From assembly GCA_003165115.1 (NCBI GenBank), contig PLSJ01000320.1, positions 1 to 6,107 on the forward strand: DNA of 6,107 nt, written 5' to 3'. This DNA comes from Syntrophaceae bacterium (lineage in GTDB: Bacteria; Desulfobacterota; Syntrophorhabdia; Syntrophorhabdales; WCHB1-27). The position numbers and the translations under genes were made by a program. Shown piece after piece: positions 1 through 6,107 of the stretch. The notes beneath the pieces were generated by a model. The model saw only the letters and a list, made by a program, of their open reading frames with translations, was not told the DNA's origin and did no database searches. Position 1 is the stretch's first letter, and every line of letters starts with the position of its first letter.

Positions 1-2465
1 CCGCGCGTCTCTATCCTGTCGATCACGCCCTTGAGCCGGTACCCCTCCGTCGTGGCACTGATGCGCTCCTCCAGGCCCAGGATCGTTACCGGTTCAGCCT
101 TCAGTACGGCGGCCTGGTAGGAGTGGAGAAATGCCTCCATCCGGCGCGTGACCTGACGCCTGAGGAGATAGGCGGAGCCGATGAGGTCTCCCGGTCCGTA
201 GGCAGCGTTGCACAGGCGGGCCACGACGGCCCCCATCTCCTTCACATCGATGTCGGCCTCTGTCAGCGTCCGCCCTACCCTCGTCTCAAAATACGCGAGG
301 AGCACCCGATGGACGAGCCTGCCGATGTCTACCCTCTCTATATCGGGTGAGACATTTTCCTTCTTTGCCAGGTCGAGCACGTAGCGGTAGTAGAACTGCA
401 AGGGACACCTGAGATAGACGTCGAGGGACGTGGCGTCATAGGGGCGTTCCCGAAGAAATGCGGCCATGGAAGCGGTCTTCGGGACGGCTTCAGGCTCCTT
501 GTTTTTCAGGTCCAGCTCGTAGCCGAAGGACTTGACGTAGCCCTTTGTGCTCGCCGCTCCGTCCCTTTTCTGCCTTTCCCAGAGCAGCCTCTCCACGAAC
601 CTGCTCTTCTCCTTCCTCTCGTTCTCTACGAAGAAGAGATGCACCTCACCCGACCCCTTCACGAGCGTCTCGAAGTAATAGGCGCTGAGCATGTCCCTGT
701 CGAGGTAGGTGGGCAGTCCCAATATCTCGCGCACCCCGAAGGGCAGCAGGGTCTCCTCTTTTCTCGTGTCGGGCAGGACGTCCTCGTTTGCATCGAGCAG
801 GTAGACACGCTCGAACCGCAGTGCCCTCGTCTCCAGGAACCCCAGCACCTGTACGCCCTGGAGCGGCGTGCCCTCGAACGGGGTAAAGCAGTGGGCAACA
901 TACTTCCTCAGGAAATGGAAATAGCTGTTCCTCTCGGCGAAGGCGAGGCAGCCGACGCGCGACATACGGAGCACGTCGAGCTCTTTGAGGAAGGATTCGG
1001 CAAAAGGATGGAAAAATGGATGGAGACGGGCAGAGCTGCGCTCGTAGATAAAGGTGAGGACCCGGCTCATCTTTGCCGCAAAGTCACCCACATTGTCGAA
1101 GGCGCACATCCTTCTGATAAGCTCGTCGTGGACCTCCGCCAGGTGCCGCCGTAGCTCGTCCGCCCCGGCTGGTCCTTCCGTCCCCGAGAGCCTGTCGGCC
1201 GCGAGCGTGAAAAGCCGGGTCATCCCCTCTATCTCGTCGAGGGAGATAAAGCACCGCGTCCCGTCCTCCGCGAGCAGTTCTTCCAGCGTATGGAAGAGGA
1301 TCCTGGTGGTCTCCGTCCGCCCGTTGAAATAAATATTCTTTGTGTAGGGGTGCAGCACAAAGCTGAGGTAATCGGGGATATAGAGCCTGGCATCTTCCAT
1401 GGACGCGACGAGCTGCATCAGGCCGTTCAAAAAGCCCCACGTGGGCGTCCGCTCGAAGGGATAGCCGAGGGAGATGTTGTAGCCGCTGCCGGCGACAAGG
1501 GGCAGGCTGTGGTAAAGCACGGGGAAAAGCGTCTCCGGCGTGGGCAGGACGATGACCGTGGAGAGTCCCGCCGGTGGACTTCGCGGATCATCCATTTGTG
1601 ATTTCAGGACGCCGCTCAGGGCAAAGACCTGTCCGTGGGCATCGGGGCTCTTGTAAAAGTGGATGCGGTCCTCGCCTGCGTCCGTGTCCGCCTGGGCCGC
1701 ATGATGCGCTATGCCGAGGGACGCGAGCCTCGCGTCGAGCCCCGCGCCTTCGTGAAAAAGGAAGCAGACGTTCTCCCAGGAGAGAAGCCCCGTGAAGAGC
1801 CGCTTCTCGGACTCCGTGAACGCATAAAACCCGGCGAAAATGATCTGCCCGTAGGGAAGCGTCTCCCTCGTGAGCATGGAAGCCGCATACGCGTACCGCT
1901 CAGACCTGGAGGAATAGCCGGCGTCATTGATGGCCCGGTAAAACCTCTCGTAAAAGAAGGAGAGTGACTGGAGGCCGCCGGCCGCCCTGGGAGGGAGAGA
2001 CGTTTCGATAAGCGGCTCCACGGCCCGGAGGCGCTCTTCCGTCACGCCCTCGATCAGCAGTTCCTCGATGTCGCGGTAGATCCTCAGCCCAAGGGGGAAG
2101 AACGCCTCCAGGCTCAGGAAGTGGTCGCCTCCCAGCGGATTATCCATGGACTTGTGTATCGCAAAGAGGAAGGCGATCGCGTCTATGGTCTCCAGCTTCC
2201 TTGCCGGGACCGGAGCGGTCTTCTCGTACAGGTGGTCCACGAACTCTTCCATCGAGAAAATGACGGGGGGGATAAAGCCCGAGCCGCGTTCTTCGGCGAT
2301 GGCTTTTCTCAGGAAATGGGCGGGGCGCTTTCCCGGAAACACGACGAGGTTCCCCGAAAAATCGGCGCCTTCCGGAACGAGGCGGCGTGCGGCCTCGTCA
2401 ACGAGAGGGGCCGACGGCGGAAGCACCACGTATCTCGACGGGTCCGGTTTGCCGTGTTGATTCAT
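1..2465 (-). CDS. addB: AddB-like PD-(D/E)XK nuclease subunit of the AddAB helicase-nuclease (3' end outside window)
   Basis: Likely the second subunit of the AddAB double-strand-break resection complex, acting with AddA in the cytoplasm on DNA ends. Hand translation from ATG at 2465 gives 821 codons without a stop, and the frame runs off the left edge. The N-terminus (residues 39-55, with VVFPGKRPAHFLRKA) has the place and shape of the AddB nucleotide-binding loop but no GKS/GKT Walker A. Residues 531-566 carry the RecC/AddB-like block LQGVQVLGFLETRALRFERV followed by a NEDVLPD turn. The nuclease domain begins near 678: RCPLQFYYR (C687, the position of the first Fe-S cysteine in classical AddB), GRLVHRVL (H719), and KGVIDRIE (catalytic Asp D816). 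The E/D-x-K strand and any further cysteines lie beyond the edge. The gene begins 6 bases after the addA stop, so co-transcription is expected. Family assignment is strong. The label addB is by analogy, since the motif style is that of the Bacteroidota-type partner protein. Confidence 0.92.
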   Translation of the reverse strand, partial: MNQHGKPDPSRYVVLPPSAPLVDEAARRLVPEGADFSGNLVVFPGKRPAHFLRKAIAEERGSGFIPPVIFSMEEFVDHLYEKTAPVPARKLETIDAIAFLFAIHKSMDNPLGGDHFLSLEAFFPLGLRIYRDIEELLIEGVTEERLRAVEPLIETSLPPRAAGGLQSLSFFYERFYRAINDAGYSSRSERYAYAASMLTRETLPYGQIIFAGFYAFTESEKRLFTGLLSWENVCFLFHEGAGLDARLASLGIAHHAAQADTDAGEDRIHFYKSPDAHGQVFALSGVLKSQMDDPRSPPAGLSTVIVLPTPETLFPVLYHSLPLVAGSGYNISLGYPFERTPTWGFLNGLMQLVASMEDARLYIPDYLSFVLHPYTKNIYFNGRTETTRILFHTLEELLAEDGTRCFISLDEIEGMTRLFTLAADRLSGTEGPAGADELRRHLAEVHDELIRRMCAFDNVGDFAAKMSRVLTFIYERSSARLHPFFHPFAESFLKELDVLRMSRVGCLAFAERNSYFHFLRKYVAHCFTPFEGTPLQGVQVLGFLETRALRFERVYLLDANEDVLPDTRKEETLLPFGVREILGLPTYLDRDMLSAYYFETLVKGSGEVHLFFVENERKEKSRFVERLLWERQKRDGAASTKGYVKSFGYELDLKNKEPEAVPKTASMAAFLRERPYDATSLDVYLRCPLQFYYRYVLDLAKKENVSPDIERVDIGRLVHRVLLAYFETRVGRTLTEADIDVKEMGAVVARLCNAAYGPGDLIGSAYLLRRQVTRRMEAFLHSYQAAVLKAEPVTILGLEERISATTEGYRLKGVIDRIETR

Positions 2466-2471
2466 GTCAGC

Positions 2472-5400
2472 TCATCCCCTGCCGATCACGGGCCTGACGA
2501 CCCTTGCGTCCACGTAGGCGATAATGCCCCCGATGCGCCTGCCTTCGTAAACCTCTCCGAGGATGCCCAGGTAATTGGCCATCTGGGCAGCGTGCTTTTC
2601 CGCATCGACGTCCGCCCTTCCCGTCTTGAACTCGATCACCGTGACCGCGTCCGTATCGACGATGACCCTGTCCACCCGGAAGAGACGGCCTTGGGCGTCG
2701 GCCAGCTCCTGCTCCTTCATCACCACCCTGCCCGGCCGTCTCTCGTACCATCCGGCCATCGACTGCCCTTGCAGGAATGCGGCGATCGAGCTTTTAAGGC
2801 TGTCGGGGACCGCATCGGCGCCCGATTCCGCCCGTATGACAGTGACGGCCTCATCGAGTACCGCCGCGATGTCTCCGTCGGCATAGTCGATCATGGAAAG
2901 GACCCTGTGGACCAGCTCTCCCCTCTTCTTTTCCTCGAACCGCAAGGGATCGAAAGAAGGCGGAGGGGTCTCCAGGCTGAGGGAGTGGTGGAAGACCCTG
3001 ACCGCCCCGTCCGCCTGTTCTTTTTCTTCTTCGACTTTTGCCTTTCCGCCGGTCTTTCTCCCGGGCGTCCCCATGCAGGAGGACGCACTGTCAGCCAACA
3101 GGGGGAAGGGGAAGAGGCCCTTATCTTTTTCACCCTTGTTGACGCCGATGACGTACAGCTCTGTGCCCGCCCTGGTAAAGGCCACATACAAGCTGTTGAG
3201 CCTCGCCACCATCACTTTCGTCTCCTCGGCTTGATAACACTTTTCCAGCTCGTCGTCCGCCCACAGCATGCCTTTCTTCAGACGCAGCAGGGTTACCGAC
3301 TCTTCATTTTCGTGCATTATATAGCGGAACCCCTTGTTTCTCTCCCCGTAGAGGAGGAGGATCACCACCGGAAAGCCCAGCCCCTTTGCCTTGTGCACGG
3401 TCATGACTTTCACCGCGTCGATGCCGGTGGGCACGTCGATGTTCCAGTCGGCCTCGTCACCGCCCGGCGACAGGGCCAATTGGAGAAAACGCCTCAGCGT
3501 GCTGCCGCCTTTTGCCTCCAGGTCCTTGACCACTTCCAGTATCCGCGCCAGCGCCGCCTCTTCCGGCCTGTGAAGCTCGAACACCTCGAAAACCCGGTAT
3601 GTCTCGACGACCAGATCGTAGAGGGGGAGGTAACCGGAGAGCCTGAAAAGCCGGTCGAAATAGCCGTCCCACACGCCGCCCATCTCCTCCTGGAAGACCT
3701 TGTAGAGCGGACTCTTGCCACGGCGGTTCCGGAAGCACATGTCATGGAGGGCGGCGGCGGCGACTTCTATACCGTGCCTCTTAAGGACGGCCTTTAAGGT
3801 ATCGCCGAGGATGAACGTCGCGAACGACAGGTCGTCGAGGGGCGAATCGAGGAACGTGAGGAGGGAGACGATCTCCCCGGTGATCTTGCGGTTCCTTATG
3901 TCAAGGCTGCTGTACGAGACAAAGGGCACCCCTTTTTCGTTGAGCCAGGTAGTGACCCGCACCACGTCGTCGTTCCTGGGCGCCAGCACCGTGATGTCCG
4001 TGTAGTCGTACCCCCTCTGCCGGAGATGGTCCAAAAGCTCGTACAGCCGCTCTTTCTCGGGGGGCTCGCCGTCGTTCCTCGGGAGGATGCAGGTCTCGAC
4101 GAACCCGCAGTCTTCTCTCCCCTCCATGGCTCGCTGTCTGTAGGTAAGGAGGCCGCTTTCGCCGCCGGCCTTGCAGTACGCCGGGGGCTCGGGAGGCATC
4201 CCGTGAAAGAACCGCTCGGAGAAAGCGATGACCGCGCCGTCGCTCCGGCGGTTCGTGTCGAGGTCGTTCACCCAATGGCGGGCTGAAGGAAAGGGGTTGT
4301 GGGTCTCGAAAGTCTTCATGGTCCTGTAGTCGGCGTCCCTGAACCCGTAGATGGCCTGTTTCGTATCCCCCACCACGAAAAGGCTCCCCTCCTGGGAGAG
4401 TGAATTCTCTATCAGGGGCCGAAGATTTTGCCACTGGATGGGGGAGGTGTCCTGGAACTCGTCGATGAAATAATGGAATATCGTTTCCCCGAGCCGGAAG
4501 TAGACATCGGGCACTATCGCGCTCTCCAGGTATGCGGCGAGGCTCTTGTTGACGTCCTCGATGAATATCCGGCCCTCCTGTTTCTTCACACGCTCCAGAA
4601 TGGCGCCGAACGCCTCCAGTGTCCTGTGGTAGGGCGTGTAATAGCTGCACGCGAAAAGCCGCGCAAGATCGGCGATATGCATGCGCAGCCGCTCCCATTC
4701 CTCCGTGATCCGTACATAAGCATCGAGTCCGACATCCGCGCCGGCTGTGCTGGGCATGCGAGTGCGGCGCTTTCCAGAGGGTCGAACATAGCCGGCATCG
4801 CGTCCAACCTCCAGGCCCGGTTTGCATACGGGACGCGTTTTCATGCCCCGCTCGAAGAGATCGGCGAACCTTTCCGCCTTGACGTCCTTGAGTAGGTTCC
4901 CGTAGGAGCTCGTTTTGTTCCTCGTCAGCTCCGATGCGGCCTCCGATGCGGTGATGAGCCTTTCCATCTCTTCCACGGAAGAGCGTATATCCTTTTTTGC
5001 CGCATCATAGGCGGCGGAATAGTCGGCCCGGCTCACCGGCTTGCCGACCGATGCAACCTTCCGGTATATGCCTTCTATCTCGTTGAGGATCACGCCGGTG
5101 GCTTCCCACGGATAGGGCGCATCGCCGCCGGTGTTCTCCACGATGATATCGAGCACCTCATCCATGAGCCTGCCTTCCTCGGTACCCTTCCGCACGTTCC
5201 GCAGGAAGAGGTCGAAGGCGTGTCCCATGAGGCTCTCGTTGCTCATGAGGATCTCGAAATCGGGATTGTAGCCGAGGTCTATCGCCGATGCCTTGAAGAC
5301 CGTCGTCATAAAGCTGTCTATCGTCTTTACCTGGAAATCGCTGTACCGCGACAATACGGCATCTATCACCTCACCCGCGCGCGCTTTCAGGGCATGCTCC

Positions 5401-5672
5401 GGCAGCGCGAGGTCCCGGCTGAAGTCGGCCGTTACCTCTTTGTCGCCAAGATAGAGCTGCTTCAGAAAGAGCAGCATCCTCTCTTTCATCTCTTTGGCCG
5501 CGTTATTGGAAAAGGTGATCGCGAGGAGGTTGTTCAGATTATTTCTCGGCACCGCGCCGGAGAGGAGAAAGAGGACGAACCGCCGGGCAAGGGCATACGT
5601 CTTCCCCGACCCCGCGGATGCCCGGAGCACGTGAAAATGGGGAAATTCCAACGGTGCGTCGTCTGAAGACAC
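2472..5672 (-). CDS. addA: AddA-like UvrD/REP helicase with C-terminal RecB-type nuclease (ATP-dependent exonuclease subunit A)
   Basis: ATP-dependent 3'-5' DNA helicase and nuclease that resects double-strand breaks with AddB. Residues are numbered from the upstream ATG at 5696. Superfamily 1 motifs appear in order: Walker A ASAGSGKT (26-33, K32); Ia ITFSNNAAKEM (60-70); Ic VKTIDSF (123-129); II IDEFQDTSP (411-419); III VVGDTKQAIYGFRDAD (441-456); IV around TNRRSDGAV (481-489); V VMTVHKAKGLGF (764-775); VI LYVAFTRA (836-843). A charged linker (about 855-920) leads to the nuclease domain: GELVH (H930), D1009, IEFKTG (E1022, K1024), and QMANY (Q1038, Y1042). All expected catalytic residues are present. 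The frame is open from ATG 5696 (1074 aa), but GTG at 5672 (1066 aa) is preferred because GGAG lies 7 bases upstream, while the ATG follows a T-rich stretch with no ribosome site. The usual length for AddA is 1000-1250 aa. An odd segment at about 285-326 may be an insertion. RecB is the alternative family, but an AddB-like neighbour and no visible recC or recD favour AddA. Confidence 0.95.
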   Translation of the reverse strand: MSSDDAPLEFPHFHVLRASAGSGKTYALARRFVLFLLSGAVPRNNLNNLLAITFSNNAAKEMKERMLLFLKQLYLGDKEVTADFSRDLALPEHALKARAGEVIDAVLSRYSDFQVKTIDSFMTTVFKASAIDLGYNPDFEILMSNESLMGHAFDLFLRNVRKGTEEGRLMDEVLDIIVENTGGDAPYPWEATGVILNEIEGIYRKVASVGKPVSRADYSAAYDAAKKDIRSSVEEMERLITASEAASELTRNKTSSYGNLLKDVKAERFADLFERGMKTRPVCKPGLEVGRDAGYVRPSGKRRTRMPSTAGADVGLDAYVRITEEWERLRMHIADLARLFACSYYTPYHRTLEAFGAILERVKKQEGRIFIEDVNKSLAAYLESAIVPDVYFRLGETIFHYFIDEFQDTSPIQWQNLRPLIENSLSQEGSLFVVGDTKQAIYGFRDADYRTMKTFETHNPFPSARHWVNDLDTNRRSDGAVIAFSERFFHGMPPEPPAYCKAGGESGLLTYRQRAMEGREDCGFVETCILPRNDGEPPEKERLYELLDHLRQRGYDYTDITVLAPRNDDVVRVTTWLNEKGVPFVSYSSLDIRNRKITGEIVSLLTFLDSPLDDLSFATFILGDTLKAVLKRHGIEVAAAALHDMCFRNRRGKSPLYKVFQEEMGGVWDGYFDRLFRLSGYLPLYDLVVETYRVFEVFELHRPEEAALARILEVVKDLEAKGGSTLRRFLQLALSPGGDEADWNIDVPTGIDAVKVMTVHKAKGLGFPVVILLLYGERNKGFRYIMHENEESVTLLRLKKGMLWADDELEKCYQAEETKVMVARLNSLYVAFTRAGTELYVIGVNKGEKDKGLFPFPLLADSASSCMGTPGRKTGGKAKVEEEKEQADGAVRVFHHSLSLETPPPSFDPLRFEEKKRGELVHRVLSMIDYADGDIAAVLDEAVTVIRAESGADAVPDSLKSSIAAFLQGQSMAGWYERRPGRVVMKEQELADAQGRLFRVDRVIVDTDAVTVIEFKTGRADVDAEKHAAQMANYLGILGEVYEGRRIGGIIAYVDARVVRPVIGRG
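2475..2480 (-). promoter_or_regulatory. Ribosome binding site of addB
   Basis: On the minus strand AGGGGA ends 9 bases before the ATG at 2465 and overlaps the last codons of addA, ending right at its stop codon. This supports the chosen addB start and suggests translational coupling, since ribosomes ending on addA stop within the initiation region of addB. Confidence 0.6.
4719..4847 (-). repeat. Candidate in-frame inserted repeat within addA
   Basis: This codes for residues about 284-326 of AddA (numbering from ATG 5696). An imperfect 14-base direct repeat lies at 4720-4733 and 4795-4808, with 12 of 14 bases identical and a 75-base offset that is a multiple of three. It appears in the protein as VGRDAGYVR (297-305) and VGLDAYVR (322-329). 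GCCGGC occurs next to both copies (4739-4744 and 4791-4796). Codons here (CGT, CGA, CGC, GTT, GTA, GGA, TCT, ACT) differ from the AGG/CGG, GTC and TCC preference around it. The encoded peptide is rich in Arg, Gly, Pro and Ser with a Cys and interrupts helical sequence between motifs Ic and II. The exact ends are uncertain, and no second copy was seen in this window. Confidence 0.4.
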
Positions 5673-5679
5673 GTTCTTT

Positions 5680-5683
5680 CTCC
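5680..5683 (-). promoter_or_regulatory. Ribosome binding site deciding the addA GTG start
   Basis: GGAG on the minus strand lies 7 bases before GTG at 5672, an ideal spacing. The in-frame ATG at 5696, eight codons upstream, is preceded only by a T-rich stretch (T6 GTT) without Shine-Dalgarno character. This is why the shorter 1066-residue form is preferred. In the shorter form the Walker A loop begins at about residue 18, which still leaves room for the Q-motif region. Confidence 0.55.
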
Positions 5684-5699
5684 GAAGACATATCATAAC

Positions 5700-5716
5700 A
5701 AAAAAGCCGCAAAAAA
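5700..5716. other. Two phased A6 tracts upstream of addA
   Basis: Two runs of six A (5700-5705 and 5711-5716) start 11 bases apart, about one helical turn, separated by GCCGC. Phased A-tracts are known to bend DNA. They lie just upstream of addA, where such a bend or AT-rich upstream element could help transcription. No functional site is proven by sequence alone. Confidence 0.4.
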
Positions 5717-5792
5717 TCGCCCCGCCGCATATCCGCCGGGAACGTCGGGAGGGGGAAGAGCGAGAAAGTGAAGCGGGAGAGGACGATTCGAG

Positions 5793-5821
5793 TTGCTTTT
5801 CCCGTAAGGGGGATGTATCTT
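5793..5821 (+). promoter_or_regulatory. rnr: Weak candidate promoter for rnr
   Basis: TTGCTT (5793-5798) and TATCTT (5816-5821) are separated by 17 bases, matching 3 of 6 and 4 of 6 of the sigma70 consensus. The predicted start would fall near 5827-5829, only about 6-8 bases before the ATG, so the transcript would be nearly leaderless. That would fit the lack of a well-placed ribosome site, but matches this weak occur by chance. Confidence 0.25.
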
Positions 5822-5834
5822 TGCACTAGACCGG

Positions 5835-6107
5835 ATGAAAAAAGACCTCCTTCCCCCCGATTTCAGCAAGGACGACCTCCTTAACGCGTTCAAAAAGGCG
5901 AAGCGCCCCCTTTCCTTCGCCGACCTGGGAGCGCTCGTCGATTCGTGGAAAGAGCGTAAAAAGGCGGTCAAGGCACTCCTCCAGGAAATGTCGAAAGAAG
6001 GGTCGATCGTCAGGCTGAAGAGCAACAGGTTCGGCCTGCCAGACGAAATGAACCTCGAAGTGGGCACCCTCTGGTGCACGCGAAGCGGGAACGGGTTCGT
6101 CACCTCC
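5835..6107 (+). CDS. rnr: Ribonuclease R, N-terminal part (3' end outside window)
   Basis: RNase R is a processive 3'-5' exoribonuclease of the RNase II/RNB family that degrades structured RNA. Only the first 91 codons are here. Residues about 14-68 look like the N-terminal winged-helix domain of RNase R (LLNAFKKAKRPLSFADLGAL, then a basic helix with KKAVKALLQEM, then GSIVRLKSNRFGLP). Residues 75-91 (EVGTLWCTRSGNGFVTS) match the entry into the first cold-shock/OB domain, where the family has a G..F..GFGFV pattern. The catalytic RNB domain is outside. The start is constrained: TAA at 5805-5807 is in frame upstream, and ATG at 5835 is the first ATG, GTG or TTG after it. No good ribosome site lies at normal spacing; the nearest purine-rich match, AAGGGGGA at 5806-5813, is about 21 bases upstream. 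The gene diverges from addA. RNase II or another VacB-type enzyme is possible, but the N-terminal winged helix favours RNase R. Confidence 0.9.
   Translation, partial: MKKDLLPPDFSKDDLLNAFKKAKRPLSFADLGALVDSWKERKKAVKALLQEMSKEGSIVRLKSNRFGLPDEMNLEVGTLWCTRSGNGFVTS

Larger units (their letters stand above)
5673..5834. other. Divergent addA-rnr intergenic region
   Basis: This 162-base gap separates two divergently transcribed genes and should hold both promoters. On the plus strand it reads: two A6 tracts (5700-5705 and 5711-5716), a GC-rich stretch with CCGCCG direct repeats (5723-5739), a purine-rich stretch (about 5746-5784), then a more AT-rich patch before rnr. No convincing terminator hairpin, operator palindrome or small RNA was seen. 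For addA, TATGAT on the minus strand (5697-5692) resembles a -10 box but has no clear -35 partner and would leave almost no leader before the GGAG site. Confidence 0.6.

Noticed and set aside
639..1154. 171-codon plus-strand open frame
   Set aside because: It is antisense to the continuous addB frame, has no recognisable domain and no ribosome site was noted.
659..1927. Short minus-strand frames (659-901, 1084-1440, 1709-1927) that might suggest a broken gene
   Set aside because: They are shadow frames. The real addB frame is continuous from 2465 to the left edge with no stop or frameshift.
2121..3797. 558-codon open frame on the plus strand
   Set aside because: It lies antisense to addA and addB and spans their junction. 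Its translation is rich in His, Arg, Gly and Asp with no recognisable domain, as expected from an antisense shadow in GC-rich DNA, while both minus-strand genes have clear motifs.
3901..4827. 308-codon open frame on the minus strand inside addA
   Set aside because: It is an alternate frame of addA with an Arg/Pro/Gly-rich translation and no motifs. The addA frame carries helicase motifs II-IV across the same bases.
4752..4848. 7-base inverted repeat GGGCATG / CATGCCC around the odd addA segment
   Set aside because: A 7-base match separated by more than 80 bases is expected by chance in GC-rich DNA and is not evidence of mobile-element termini.
5700..5739. Possible terminator on the minus strand (GC-rich stretch followed by T6 runs)
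   Set aside because: The GC-rich part consists of direct repeats (CGGCGG), not an inverted repeat, so no hairpin forms, and no minus-strand gene ends upstream of it within the window.
5693..6103. 136-codon minus-strand open frame over the rnr start
   Set aside because: It is antisense to rnr, whose N-terminal winged-helix and OB-entry sequence is recognisable. Its translation is Ser/Arg/Phe/Leu-rich without motifs.

Overview
The window comes from a GC-rich bacterial chromosome and looks like ordinary housekeeping DNA. It holds a two-gene operon for an AddAB-type helicase-nuclease on the minus strand and, diverging from it, the 5' end of a ribonuclease R gene on the plus strand. No mobile-element genes, RNA genes or CRISPR array could be seen. 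The taxon cannot be fixed from this sequence. Frequent AGG arginine codons, GC-rich third positions and the style of the proteins would suit an anaerobic Desulfobacterota- or Nitrospirota-like lineage (weak inference). The AddB-like protein has the motif style known from the Bacteroidota-type PD-(D/E)XK partner rather than the classical Bacillus AddB.

Layout, right to left on the minus strand: addA runs from about 5672 (GTG) or 5696 (ATG) to 2472. It encodes a complete UvrD/Rep-family helicase with a C-terminal RecB-type nuclease domain, and all helicase motifs and nuclease residues appear intact. After a 6-base gap, addB starts at 2465 and stays open to the left edge, so its C-terminus lies outside the window. 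I translated all 821 codons by hand and met no stop or frameshift. The 162-base intergenic region (5673-5834) separates addA from rnr. It carries two A6 tracts 11 bases apart, a purine-rich stretch and a weak candidate promoter for rnr. rnr starts at 5835 and leaves at the right edge after 91 codons.

Function: AddA and AddB would form one heterodimer that unwinds and resects double-strand DNA ends, producing 3' single strands for RecA loading. RNase R is a separate 3'-5' exoribonuclease, and sharing an intergenic region with addA implies no functional link.

The most unusual thing seen is inside addA. A stretch of about 40 codons (about 4719-4847), between helicase motifs Ic and II, is rich in Arg, Gly and Pro and has codon choice unlike its surroundings. 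It contains an imperfect 14-base direct repeat (12 of 14 identical) spaced exactly 75 bases apart, in frame, and visible in the protein as VGRDA/VGLDA. It may be an in-frame inserted repeat element. No clearly new system was found.
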